Shown here one piece after another: positions 30,277-40,285 of a DNA stretch of 64,000 nt. The first letter of the stretch is position 1; every line of letters starts with the position of its first letter. The position numbers and the translations under genes are program-made. This DNA is from Petasospora fabianii (Eukaryota; Ascomycota; Saccharomycetes; Phaffomycetales; Wickerhamomycetaceae): contig CP048722.1 of NCBI GenBank assembly GCA_022641835.1, forward strand, positions 62,001 to 126,000. Direction: 5' to 3'. The notes beneath the pieces are model-generated. The model saw only the letters and a program-made list of their open reading frames with translations, ran no database searches and was not told where the DNA came from.

Positions 30277-32448
30277 ATGCTCGACGGTCCTCCATTACCT
30301 CAAGGTGCCGGTTACGCAATGGTTTGCGGCCTTGGTGCCGTTTTCTCCATTGGTATGATGCTCATCACCACAATGCTTAAACGTTACCAAAAGGAGATCA
30401 TGACCGCAGAAGAGTTTGCTACAGCTGGTCGTTCTGTTAAGACTTCATTAATTGCAGCTGCAGTGGTGTCATCTTGGACTTGGGCTGCTACTTTACTCAC
30501 TTCTACTACCCAGGCTTACCTTAATGGTGTCTCTGGTGGGTTTTGGTATGGTGCAGGTGCTTGTGTCCAAGTTATCCTCTTTGCAACATTGGCAATTAAG
30601 GCCAAACAAGTTGCCCCAGAGGCTCATACTTTCCTCGAGATCATTAAAGGTCGTTATGGAACCGTTGGTCATGCTGTTTACATGTATTATGGTATCGCTA
30701 CAAACATCTTAGTCACTGCAATGCTTCTAACAGGTGCCTCGGCCACTGTGAGCTTCTTAACAGGTATGAACACAATCGCTGCTATTTTCCTCTTACCACT
30801 TGGTATTGTTGCTTATATCTTGTATGGTGGTATCAAATCTGTCTTCCTTACAGATTATATCCATACAATTGTCATCATTGTCATCTTACTCATGTTTGCA
30901 TTTGAAGTTTATGCTGTTAACCCATTACTTGGTTCTCCAGGTGCAGTTTGGGATAAATTAACTGAATTAGCAGAGACTAAGCCAATCTCTGGTAATGCTC
31001 AGGGTTCTTATCTCACTTTTAAATCCCATAATGGTGGTATCTTCTTGATTATCAACTTGTGTGGTAACTTTGCAGCTGTGTTCATGGATAACGGTTATTG
31101 GCAAAAGGCAATCTCTGCATCTCCAGCCTCGGCTCTCCCAGGTTATGTCCTTGGTGGATTAGGTTGGATTGCTATTCCAGTTGTTGTTTCCACCACGATG
31201 GGTCTCGCTTGTAGAGCCCTTGAATCATCACCATCTTTCCCATATTATCCGGGGCTAAGTGCTGATCAAGTTGATGCCGGTTTGGTGTTACCAGCAACAG
31301 CTTACACTTTACTAGGTACTGGTGGTGCAGTTGCATCTCTATTACTAGTGTTTATGGCTTTTACATCGGCAATGTCTGCCGAGGTGATCTCTGTCTCTTC
31401 TATTGCAACTTATGATATCTACAGATCATATATCAACCCAAATGCCACGGGAAAGCAACTCATGTGGACTAACTACATCTCAGTTTGTGGGTTTACATTG
31501 GCTATGGTTGGTTTCGGTATTGGATTATATGAATCTGAAGTATCTCTTGGGTTCCTTTATAACTTTATGGGTGTCATCATTGCATCTGCTGTTATCCCTG
31601 CTACTTTAACACTCTTTTGGTCTCGTCAAACTTTACTCGCTGCTACTGTCTCTCCAATCATTGGTTCCATTGTCGCCATTATCGGTTGGATTAGTGCTGC
31701 AAAGGGTCTATACGGTACTGTCACATATGACAATCTGTTTATGGATAACGTCATGCTTACTGGTAACTTACTGGCCTTGATTGTTCCAGGTATCTTCTCT
31801 CCACTCTTATCCTTCATCTTCCCAGAACCACCATTCGATTTTGAAACACTAAAGACTGGTATCCATAGAGTTGATGAAACCGAGGAGATTATGGAAGCTG
31901 AAGGTGAATTACCTGAAGGTGGTATCTCTCCAAACACTGATCCAGAGAAATTGGCTCCAATTACATCTGTTGCTACGATTGGTAAGAGACTCGCTGCTGT
32001 TAACAAGGCCAAACTACTTGAAGAAGAATCTGCTCATTTGGCTAAGGCTTCAAGATTTGCAGGTTGGTTAACTTTATTCTTATTCCTTGCCCTTATCATT
32101 GTTTGGCCAATGCCAATGTTTGGTACTGGTTACATCTTCTCAAAGAGATTCTTTACAGGTTGGATCACTGTTTGGATCGGTTGGTTATTCCTTACTGCCT
32201 TCCTCGTTTGCTTATTCCCATTATGGGAAGGTAGACATGGTATCTATACCACTGTTAGGGGTATCTATTGGGATCTAAGTGGTCAATCTTACAAACTTAG
32301 AGAATGGCAGAATGAACATCCAGAGCAATTACACGTTGTTCAATCTCAAATCTCTGCTGCTATCCATTCAGGAAACGGTAATGTTGTTACAACAGAGGAT
32401 AAGATTGGTAACATTGATGCTGAATTGAGCTCTGATGAACACAAGTGA
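30277..32448 (+). CDS. DUR3: Urea/polyamine transporter of the sodium:solute symporter family
   Basis: Plasma-membrane active importer of urea (and polyamines), H+-coupled in fungi. The 723-residue protein has about 15 membrane segments in the SSS fold. It starts PPLPQGAGYAMVCGLGAVFS and has the TAEEFATAGRSVKTSLIAAAVVSSWTWAATLL region typical of Dur3. Also visible are the FMDNGYWQKAISASPASALPGY segment and the conserved AFTSAMSAEVISVSSI. A soluble loop (about 525-590) and a hydrophilic C-terminus follow the core. Its length is close to that of S. cerevisiae Dur3. A GATA site in its promoter suggests nitrogen control. Confidence in identity is high. Confidence 0.97.
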   Translation: MLDGPPLPQGAGYAMVCGLGAVFSIGMMLITTMLKRYQKEIMTAEEFATAGRSVKTSLIAAAVVSSWTWAATLLTSTTQAYLNGVSGGFWYGAGACVQVILFATLAIKAKQVAPEAHTFLEIIKGRYGTVGHAVYMYYGIATNILVTAMLLTGASATVSFLTGMNTIAAIFLLPLGIVAYILYGGIKSVFLTDYIHTIVIIVILLMFAFEVYAVNPLLGSPGAVWDKLTELAETKPISGNAQGSYLTFKSHNGGIFLIINLCGNFAAVFMDNGYWQKAISASPASALPGYVLGGLGWIAIPVVVSTTMGLACRALESSPSFPYYPGLSADQVDAGLVLPATAYTLLGTGGAVASLLLVFMAFTSAMSAEVISVSSIATYDIYRSYINPNATGKQLMWTNYISVCGFTLAMVGFGIGLYESEVSLGFLYNFMGVIIASAVIPATLTLFWSRQTLLAATVSPIIGSIVAIIGWISAAKGLYGTVTYDNLFMDNVMLTGNLLALIVPGIFSPLLSFIFPEPPFDFETLKTGIHRVDETEEIMEAEGELPEGGISPNTDPEKLAPITSVATIGKRLAAVNKAKLLEEESAHLAKASRFAGWLTLFLFLALIIVWPMPMFGTGYIFSKRFFTGWITVWIGWLFLTAFLVCLFPLWEGRHGIYTTVRGIYWDLSGQSYKLREWQNEHPEQLHVVQSQISAAIHSGNGNVVTTEDKIGNIDAELSSDEHK

Positions 32449-32698
32449 TTTGCGTTGCTGCTTTATTGATTTCTTTATCGTTCAGTTCGTTGGATTACCC
32501 ATCCTCTTTTTGAAGCTTTCTGTTCTTTTTGTACTTACTGGTATACACATTGATATATAAGTTTTGTAGAACTATAACAAGATAGTTGACTGGATGCTTA
32601 CATGACCTAGTCTCTGTATAAACAGTCTACACACAAGTAAAAGCAACATTGTAAGGTCATTATAAGCATTGTATGAAACTTCAAGAACAACAAACAGT

Positions 32699-34253
32699 TC
32701 AACTAGCGTTGAACTCACCTTCTTCAACCTTGGACAATACTAATGGCTTTCCAGTAACCCTAAAGTAAATGTCCTTAACGTCTTCAGTGACACTCTCGAA
32801 ATGGGAAGATGCATCATAAGACTTTGAAATGTAAACACCATCTTTCGTTCCATCAGATTCAGGTTCCAACAGATCAGAGAGACCCATGAATGTATGCTCA
32901 AAGCTCTTTATACCCAAAAGTTTGAAAGCAGAAGTCAATTGAGTATGTGGAGCTTCACCACCTTCAATGATTGTGGAACAAATGGCAATATACTTACCAG
33001 GTGGAGTCACTTTATGTTCTGGACCAATCAATGCAATGTAAATGTCATTCTTACGACCACATTCTTTACCAGTGATGATAACTTGTCCCGAAGTTTCATT
33101 GTTTCTCAATGGCAATGAATCAACAATGGAAATGGTTCTGATAAGTTTCTCACTACTCTTGGACTTCTCTGGGAAGTATGTTGGATCAGCAATGACAATT
33201 GGTGCATTTGCAGTGTGTACTTCACCTTCAATTTCAACTCTAACACCAGTGACACGACCATTGTCATCATACAAGACTTCTTTGATTGGAGTACCCAACA
33301 TAAAAGTACCACCATGGATAGCACTCAATCTTGAGAACCCTTGTGGTAATTCACCAAGACCATAAAGTGGATACAAGTAAGGAGATTTACCATATCTTGC
33401 CATGGATTGACAGTACAACATGATTCTTTCAACTGGTTCACGAGCAGCTTGTTGCAAATAGTCATCATTGTCATACAATGCCATTGCGTGACCGATAAAG
33501 TTCTTAGTACCATCTTCTAAACCGAACTTGTTAAAGACTTTATCAGTGGTGTCAACATCCAAGTTACAACCTTTATGTGTTGATGGGTCTTCTTCGTTGT
33601 ATTGGGCGACCCATTGCATAAAGTTCTTAAGACGACGTTTCTCAAAGAGACCAATAAGTGAAGATGTCACTGCTTCATACTCAGTAGATGGAACCTTGGA
33701 ACATTTCTGATAACGGTAAACGAATGAACCATCAACTTGCTTAAACTCAACGTAACGTGTAACATTAGTATGAACGAGCATGTTGGTCATCTCACCATTT
33801 GCCATTAGAAACTTTGGAATGAGATCAACACAGTAATCTCTTGAACGACCAAGTGATCCATCAACTTCTTTACCAGGTTTAAACTTCTTATAGAGTTGTT
33901 CAAGGTTCAATGAGGCAGATTCACCACCGTAGTAGTCTTGACGATCAATGTGGAGAACCTTCTTCCCTTCAACAGAGAGCAAACCACTAAGAACACACTC
34001 TGTGAGACCTATGAAACTGTTAGTACGCATACATAATACCCAGCTGACATACAACACAACACATACCCGTTCCTGATTAATCATGTTAGTACTTATTCAT
34101 TGAGAATTGAAGATGAGTTGATATGGTGGCATTCATCCCTGGCAATCTGATATAAACCCCCACACAGTCCATACCAGCTCAAAAAAGGTCCACAGAATCA
34201 ATAAAGAAGTAATTGAACATACCTAAAACGATAACGTCGTATTTATCATCCAT
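32699..34253 (-). CDS. GDI1: Rab GDP-dissociation inhibitor (two exons)
   Basis: Cytosolic protein that extracts GDP-bound Rab GTPases from membranes and recycles them; essential in yeast. Two exons: 34253-34223 (31 bases, MDDKYDVIVLG) and 34008-32699, giving 446 residues. The junction restores VLGLTECVLSGLLSVEGKK, the nucleotide-fold motif of GDI/REP proteins. Without exon 1 the long frame would begin with intron-derived residues. Other GDI blocks are present: MANGELTNML-like MANGEMTNMLVHTNVTRYVEF, YCQSMARYGKSPYLYPLYGLGELPQGF and the C-terminal VTEDVKDIYFRVTGKPLV. The intron has GTATGT, TACTAAC and TAG. The promoter is the 268-bp spacer to the HRD1-like gene on the same strand. Confidence 0.97.
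34009..34222 (-). other. GDI1: Intron of GDI1 (214 nt)
   Basis: 5' splice site GTATGT at 34222-34217. Perfect branch site TACTAAC at 34025-34019, only 10 bases from the 3' splice site TAG at 34009. Phase 1. Confidence 0.93.
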
Positions 34254-34521
34254 TTTAAACTTTTTCTGTGCTGTTTTTAAGAGTTATATCAAGTTTAAAG
34301 TAGATTAAGTGAACTTCGTGGCAAAGAAATTGGTCGGGCTATTATCACTATTGACACGGTAGTGGTTGGCAGATGACACGCTCACGTGGCGGAGTTCAAT
34401 CAGTTAGGTGTATTTATATTAGACTAAACTACATTACTCTGTGAGGATCATGGTATTCCATAGCATTAAATCGTAACAGTTCGTAGCAAAAGGGAGAAAA
34501 GAAGAGAAAGTCGTAACATCG

Positions 34522-35696
34522 TTAAGTTATCACCAATGGTATGCCTGCTTGATCTTTGGTATCATTGAATTGCAAAGGACTTCTGCAAACGGGACATGTC
34601 TCTGATTTGACAAGCCACCATTTGAGACATTCATAATGGAATGCATGATTACATGCAAGTTTCCTTATATCGTTATCCTTATCTTGTGAAAGTTCCTCAA
34701 GGCAGAAGCATGTGTCATTACTGCATCCATCAATAGAGTGTGTCTTGGGCAATGTCAAATATCTCTTGAACATCTTTTGGTTTCTTGCATGGATAATGAG
34801 GTTTCGAGTCTTGGTGAGTAACATCCGGAAACATCTGTAAGACGATGGTATCATATGAGCAGGGAACGTGAAGTTTTGATAACAAATCCATGTATAAGTG
34901 ATGAAAAGAGACATTCTGACAAGATTAAGAGTAAAATCAAGTAAAACAAACGGTAATGAAGTTGGAGATTGTGACATGTTTCGATAATGCATGTAAACTG
35001 AACTTGTGTAATTGACCATTGTGATAAGAATCAAGGGACAAAGATTCAAAACTTCAAATCCAAAGATGATATTCATAGAATTTTGCATATCATCTTTAAT
35101 CTTCAAAAACACTAATGCGTCAACACATATCAATGTGTTGATACCGATAAATAGCTTTAAAGAACTCTTGGTTTGATATTGACCGTTATTAATGTCTCGT
35201 GCCTGGGTGGCGACCCTCATATCACATAGATAATGGAATGACTTAGTGATAACAAGACAGGCAAACAACAACGCATATTTGAACACGGTTTTTGCTGTAA
35301 GTGACTCTCTATCAATATTCTTAAGTATCACAAGCCCCCAAATGAATTCAAATAGTGTATAATTGAATTTCTCTCTGATTGATGCAATCTCTCGTTGGTC
35401 TAATGCGTCTCCAAACAAAACCCATCTTATAAACTTTGGTATTAGCAACACCGTAAGCAAGACAAAATTAGCTATACCAAAGTTAACTAGGAACCGATAA
35501 TCAAGTAACAAGGCATAAAGCTTCAAAGGAGACACAGAATCGGAATTTGACAAGATAAACAGTTCTTGATAGATCTTTCGAAAGATCGAGATTCCCAAAA
35601 GTGCACCAAGCTGGGGAATAAATAAGTTAATATATTGATTAAAGCAGATATATCATCATATGACATCAAACTCACTGCACTGTATAGTTTCTTCAT
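34522..35696 (-). CDS. HRD1: Multi-pass membrane RING protein, HRD1-like ubiquitin ligase (two exons)
   Basis: Probable ER-associated degradation E3 ligase. Proposed exons: 35696-35676 (MKKLYSA) and 35610-34522, giving 369 residues. Exon 1 completes the first membrane helix. About six membrane segments follow (residues 8-270), with FGDALDQREIASIREKFNYT and KSFHYLCDMRV aligning with the LFGELR and VFHW-KDR region of Hrd1. The RING lies at about 303-350: CFC-LEEL, then ACNHAFHYECLKWW and TCPVC. Oddities: the first zinc pair is C308-F-C310 instead of C-X2-C, and the protein ends about 20 residues after the RING, whereas S. cerevisiae Hrd1 (551 residues) has a long tail. It may be a divergent paralogue. 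Five CACGTG boxes lie upstream. Confidence 0.82.
35611..35675 (-). other. HRD1: Intron of the HRD1-like gene (65 nt)
   Basis: 5' splice site GTGAGT (35675-35670), branch site TATTAAC (35632-35626), 3' site CCCCAG ending at 35611. Phase 0. The downstream frame has no ATG near its start, which supports splicing. Confidence 0.78.
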
Positions 35697-35811
35697 CGAA
35701 TATTGTACTTTTTAACCCCAACTATTCAATGATAAAAGGTGTCAAAACTGCATGTGTCAAAGCCAAATGATACGAGATTTTAATTTGTATATGGGTTTTT
35801 TTTCGCGATGG

Positions 35812-35882
35812 CACGTGATGTGTCACGTGATCTATAATCACGTGACATAAATTTCTAACAAAGGCACGTGAATGATCACGTG
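35812..35882. promoter_or_regulatory. Cluster of five CACGTG boxes
   Basis: CACGTG at 35812, 35824, 35839, 35865 and 35877, several in the extended form TCACGTGA. They lie 116-186 bp upstream of the HRD1-like start; on the other side only the 3' end of TAZ1 is near. Confidence 0.7.
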
Positions 35883-36104
35883 ATATAATTTATAGAGAGA
35901 CCATGTGCACATGTATTAGTATTAGCTCTTTGTTATACTCTCATGTTTATCTAACGACTAATCAAATGACAGTTTAGCGATCATCACATATTTCTAATCA
36001 GTCTAAGATAATCTTCCCTGTTTATGAATGTGTATATGATATCTAAACTCCAAACGATAGAGCAATGTTGCATATGTACAGCTAGTGTTTTAACACTATG
36101 TTAG

Positions 36105-36170
36105 ATTAGTCTGTGTCTGTCTGTCTGTGCGTGTGTGTCTGTGTGTGTGTGTCTCTCTGTGTGTGTGTAA
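36105..36170. repeat. TG/TCTG microsatellite
   Basis: Compound CTGT and TG repeats immediately downstream of the TAZ1 stop codon, between it and the upstream region of the HRD1-like gene. Frames read across it are low-complexity. Confidence 0.85.
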
Positions 36171-36174
36171 GTTA

Positions 36175-37350
36175 TCACTTATCTCCCTTCTCTTCCTCTT
36201 GTAAGAATTTTTGTAATCTTCTTATAGCCCAATTAGATCCAATAAATTTCACTTCTTTATCACTTTCACCTTCTGATAATGTATACTGTTTCCACCATTT
36301 ATGCTCCTTAAATCTAGGATCTTCAGGTGGGAATCCAGCTTCAGTATCACGGATATGAGCAACGTGTTTACGTAACTCACTTGCAAGACGAGATCTTAGG
36401 TCCTCGGCCTTTTTACCAAATTTCAATTCATCTGTAAGATCACCACTCTTATCACCATACCAATTAACAAGTTGTATCCATTCTTCACGATATTTTTGAA
36501 TGATCTTCTCATCTATGGGCTCACCAATGTAAACGTGTACATCTGAACCTCTATTTGATGGAAGGAATCTATCCAATAGTGATTTTTCATCCGCTACAGC
36601 CTCTGGCATGATCTTTTCGAATCCATGACCAAACATGGGCACAATGATTGGTTGTCTTGTAGACTCAAGGATGATTCTCGTTATCCCCCATTTGAAATAA
36701 CGCATCGAATTGTTAAATGGTGGTTGAAGTTGTAAGACAAATCCCTCGGGGAAGACATGAATCCATGATGGTTTAGAACGAATCATTGGTGGGAGATAAT
36801 CATCTTTAACTTTCTTAACCAATACCGTTTGGTCAACCCATACATCTTTCTTCTTCTTATCAAAAGTGTCATAATCAAACACTAAGTCTAAAGTATCATC
36901 AGGACTCATTATGCGAACTGCAGCATCTATACTTCCCTGGAAGGGTCCAACACCAAATCTTTGTGTACTTAGGATCTTACCAAGACTGAAGAAATTCGAT
37001 AACGCTGGTGATGTGAAACAAACGTTATGAGCAGCTAACCCCCAACGGATTTGATCCACGTCATGATACATCTTCCAGGGGAAGAACCCCCACAAGAAGG
37101 GATCATCCACAACTGACATATGGTTCATCACAGTCATAAGACCTCTGTTCTCTTCTTGACTCTTCTTCAACGCAGCCTCGATCCTCTCGAGTCCATGAAG
37201 CTTATGATTATAGAAAGTGTTCAAGACAAGCTTAGAGAACCCAACAGCCAAGAGACAATTTGCCCTAGAGAAGGTGTTCCACCATGGTGAACGACGATCA
37301 TACTCTGAGATGAACTCGTCACCTCGCTCAAAGACCCTGGGGAGTGACAT
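36175..37350 (-). CDS. TAZ1: Tafazzin, monolysocardiolipin transacylase
   Basis: Mitochondrial outer/inner-membrane-associated enzyme that remodels cardiolipin by CoA-independent transacylation. The 391-residue protein opens FERGDEFISEYDRRSPWW, as in S. cerevisiae Taz1. The acyltransferase motif H77-X4-D82 (NHMSVVDD) is intact. Others are FGVGPFQGSIDAAVRIMSPDDTLDL, SKPSWIHVFPEGFVLQLQPPF and MRYFKWGITRIILE. The C-terminal region DLRSRLASELRKHV and NWAIRRLQKFL are also family features. Its length is slightly above the S. cerevisiae protein (381). A GGTAGGGCCAC variant motif is 145 bp upstream. Confidence 0.97.
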   Translation of the reverse strand: MSLPRVFERGDEFISEYDRRSPWWNTFSRANCLLAVGFSKLVLNTFYNHKLHGLERIEAALKKSQEENRGLMTVMNHMSVVDDPFLWGFFPWKMYHDVDQIRWGLAAHNVCFTSPALSNFFSLGKILSTQRFGVGPFQGSIDAAVRIMSPDDTLDLVFDYDTFDKKKKDVWVDQTVLVKKVKDDYLPPMIRSKPSWIHVFPEGFVLQLQPPFNNSMRYFKWGITRIILESTRQPIIVPMFGHGFEKIMPEAVADEKSLLDRFLPSNRGSDVHVYIGEPIDEKIIQKYREEWIQLVNWYGDKSGDLTDELKFGKKAEDLRSRLASELRKHVAHIRDTEAGFPPEDPRFKEHKWWKQYTLSEGESDKEVKFIGSNWAIRRLQKFLQEEEKGDK

Positions 37351-37682
37351 CTGTATACAACTCTGTATATGTGTAAGGATGAAGACTGATGGAAAGTATA
37401 AGACAAAGAGATGATATAAATACCTAAGAATAAGTCGAGAGATGAGCTCGAGACATTATAAAAGTCGCTTTGCTGAAAGGTTGGGATTTTTTATGGTAGG
37501 GCCACGCACACACATCTCTATATACATAGTACGGGATTATAGGAGTTAAACAAAGTCTAGTTAACTACATTAGAAGCTTTAGGTAGGACTTTTAGTTACT
37601 GTTATATAGAATGTGCTACTAAGGCTATACGTCTAAGTGACAAGTGGACTAGTTGTTGGCCAGTGGCTGGGCAGTAGGTGAA
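37351..37682. other. Intergenic region upstream of TAZ1
   Basis: A 332-bp spacer between the TAZ1 start and the AIM2 stop. Apart from the GGTAGGGCCAC variant at 37495-37505 I see nothing recognisable. Confidence 0.5.
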
Positions 37683-38467
37683 CTAGTTGTTGGACCAATG
37701 GTTAAACCAATAAACTTGGTCGTGGAAAGTCTTGTCCTTTGCGTACTTAACACTTGGAATGGACTCATCTCCCCTAACAGCGTATCCATGTGAGCATCCA
37801 GAGAAGAGATCGAGTTGATAAGTGGCTTTGATCTCCTTCAAGGTCTTTTCAGTTAGGGCTCTAAGCTCTGGTGTAAACCGTGGATCGTCTTCAGCTGCAG
37901 AGATCAATAATGGCTTTGTTATGGCTTCAACATCCTTGATATCTGTCCAAGAAGGGTGGGCAACAGCAGCACAGGTGACTGGCTTACCTTTGGAGATGGC
38001 TCTAGTGGCAAATAGAGCACCAAAACAGTGTCCAACAGCCCCGATGAAAGTTGGAGAGAGGTCATCATTGAGATCTTTAAAGAACTTATCAACGAGTTTA
38101 TGGATTGCATCCAGGTCAATTTGAGAAAGCCATGGCATCAACCCAGAGAAATCTTCATTACGGAATGGCTTTCCATCAAAGAGATCTGGAATAATGGTAT
38201 AGTAACCAGCAGCAGCAAAACCATCAGCGATCAACATGTTATTCTTATAAGTGTGTCCAAAGATATCAGTTGTGATCACAACAACTTTATCTGACTTGAC
38301 TCCAGAGACATAACAGTTGACACCGTAAAGGTCAATATAATCACCTGTAGTGGTTCCATCTGTCTAATGTTAGTATCACTCATATATGTGAACATCACTA
38401 AGACTGGACCCTACATACTCTTGTCGACGGTCTCAGTGCAGCACTTGGAAGGTGGAAGGGAGGCCAT
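37683..38467 (-). CDS. AIM2: Dienelactone-hydrolase-family protein (two exons)
   Basis: Alpha/beta hydrolase of the dienelactone hydrolase family; S. cerevisiae Aim2 (246 residues) is linked to mitochondrial inheritance, substrate unknown. Exons 38467-38419 and 38359-37683 give 241 residues. The spliced N-terminus MASLPPSKCCTETV resembles that of Aim2, and the junction reads DKNGTTTGDYIDLYG. The catalytic triad is visible: C128 in VGHCFGALFA, D174/D175 in SAAEDDPRF and H207 in SGCSHGYAVRG. The C-terminal YWFNHWSNN also matches. Without splicing the long frame starts at a GTG, so the exon is required. A CGG-N9-CCG dyad lies about 100 bp upstream. Confidence 0.93.
38360..38418 (-). other. AIM2: Intron of AIM2 (59 nt)
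   Basis: 5' splice site GTATGT (38418-38413), perfect branch site TACTAAC (38375-38369), 3' splice site ACAG ending at 38360. An earlier ATTAG would lead into a stop and is ruled out. Phase 1. Confidence 0.92.
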
Positions 38468-38563
38468 TATCAAGATTGATGATACTCATATATCTATACT
38501 TATAAAGAGACGGATAGTACAGCAGGATCCACTATTTATATAGTAGTATCTCTCATCAAGGTC

Positions 38564-38580
38564 TCGGAGTTAAACTCCGA
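38564..38580. promoter_or_regulatory. Perfect dyad TCGGAGTT-A-AACTCCGA (CGG-N9-CCG)
   Basis: Inverted CGG triplets nine bases apart with fully symmetric spacer, the architecture bound by Zn2Cys6 factor dimers. It lies about 97 bp upstream of the AIM2 start, in the 393-bp spacer to the ammonium transporter stop. Confidence 0.6.
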
Positions 38581-38860
38581 AACAACCACTATCCCCGGTT
38601 CTTACGGAAATAATGGACAGACAATACTTTAAGCCTATAACATTAACTTTGGTTAACCTTCTAAACTACACATGTATAGACTGTAAATCATGCATTGATG
38701 GGAACCAATAGAAGTGTAAACGTAAACGAGAAATCAGAGAAAAAGAACCGAGAGATATATATAGATCTTTTGTGGAGCCATCATCAAATGACAACAGTTC
38801 CATGATGTATTGTATGTGTTTGTTTTATATTTTAGATGCAATGACGGCAAAAGAACAGTA

Positions 38861-40285
38861 TCACTGCTGCTTCTCAACAGTGGTAGACTCCTGAGTCGAT
38901 TCATCACCAGTGGCAGGAACTGTATCTTGAACAATAGCATTGTCAATGTTTTCATTTTCAATTTGATTCTCCACTGGTGGGATATAATCCTCTTGTCCGT
39001 TACCCCACGAGAGGAAATCTCTTCTAACTTCGACATAATCGTAGGCGAATTCACCGATTTGATCTTCATCCATACCGGCAGCTTCACCTTCTTCAGAGGC
39101 TCTAAGGTAAAGACCTGGAATATGATCAACAACGAAGCAAATGATAGAAGAAACGACAACGGTCCATCCAATAAGAACAGCAATCCATGCAATTTGTTTA
39201 TAAATTTGCTTGTAATTATGAGAAATGAACCCACCTGGATGTTCAGTAACACCATCCATACCAATAACCCAATCTGCACCAAAGAATGCATTGAATAAGA
39301 GACCAAGAACACCAGCGATACCGTGCTCAGCCAAGATATCCATAGCATCATCAACATGAACGAGATATTTCAATCCAGTGGCAAAGTTACAAACAATACC
39401 AGTCACAATACCAAGAATAACTGAACCGTATAAAGTGATATTACCAGATGATGGGGTAGCAGCGACAAGACCCGAAATGATACCAGAACACATACCGACA
39501 GTGGACCATTTACGTTCAAGACGATAATCGAGTAAACACCAAGTCATAGCAGCGAAACAAGCACACAAATTAGTGTTCATAATAGCATACATGGCTTTAA
39601 GACCTGGATACAGAGCTGTACCACCATTAAAACCTAGCCATCCAAACCAAAGGATCATAGTTCCCAATGTAACAAGTGAAACGTTATGTGGTCTAAAATT
39701 GATCAGAAGTCTCTCCTTACGCTTCCCAAGGAATGCTGAATAAACAAACCCAGTGAAACCTGTTAACACTTCGATTAACCCACCAGCATAATCGAGAACC
39801 CCCCATTTAGCTGCCCAACCATTTGCTCTCCAAACCCAAGAGACAATTGGACAATAAACCAAAGTTGCCCAAAAGAAGAGGAAAACCATATGAGGTAATA
39901 GACGACCTCTTTCAGCGACTGCACCTGCAATAATTGCTAATGTAACACAAAGGAACATCATTTGAAAGATTGCAAAGACAAATTCTGGATAATCGGCATC
40001 AGCTGATCCATAAACGTTTCTGAAACCGAATGAATCCATGTTTCCAATGAATGGATTCGAGGCAGTTCCACTAAATGCAAGAGAATAACCCCAAAAATAC
40101 CATTGTACCATACCAACTATACCAGCCATAAGAACTGACCAAATTTGTGAAAGGGCAGATTTACGACGAGCAAGACCAGAGTAAAGAAACCCTAGTCCCG
40201 GAACCATAAAGAACACGAGGGCAGTACATGTGATGATATAGGCAACTGTACCGTTGTCATATTTGTATTCGTGGAGAGCTGACAT
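38861..40285 (-). CDS. Ammonium transporter, MEP1/MEP3 type
   Basis: Plasma-membrane ammonium transporter of the Amt/Mep/Rh family. 474 residues, 11 membrane segments. It has the family motifs MVPGLGFLYSGL, AGAVAERGR, GGTALYP and AEHGIAG. The first twin-histidine position is Glu (E172 in GGLIEVLTG), as in S. cerevisiae Mep1 and Mep3. Mep2, the sensor, has His there. The second, H321, is kept. The loop INFRPHNVSLVTLGT is typical of Mep proteins. I placed the start at ATG 40285 (MSALHEYKYD); 30 in-frame upstream codons look like leader. The C-terminal cytosolic tail is long and acidic. A GTCCGGGTGTAC motif lies 126 bp upstream. Confidence 0.96.
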   Translation of the reverse strand: MSALHEYKYDNGTVAYIITCTALVFFMVPGLGFLYSGLARRKSALSQIWSVLMAGIVGMVQWYFWGYSLAFSGTASNPFIGNMDSFGFRNVYGSADADYPEFVFAIFQMMFLCVTLAIIAGAVAERGRLLPHMVFLFFWATLVYCPIVSWVWRANGWAAKWGVLDYAGGLIEVLTGFTGFVYSAFLGKRKERLLINFRPHNVSLVTLGTMILWFGWLGFNGGTALYPGLKAMYAIMNTNLCACFAAMTWCLLDYRLERKWSTVGMCSGIISGLVAATPSSGNITLYGSVILGIVTGIVCNFATGLKYLVHVDDAMDILAEHGIAGVLGLLFNAFFGADWVIGMDGVTEHPGGFISHNYKQIYKQIAWIAVLIGWTVVVSSIICFVVDHIPGLYLRASEEGEAAGMDEDQIGEFAYDYVEVRRDFLSWGNGQEDYIPPVENQIENENIDNAIVQDTVPATGDESTQESTTVEKQQ

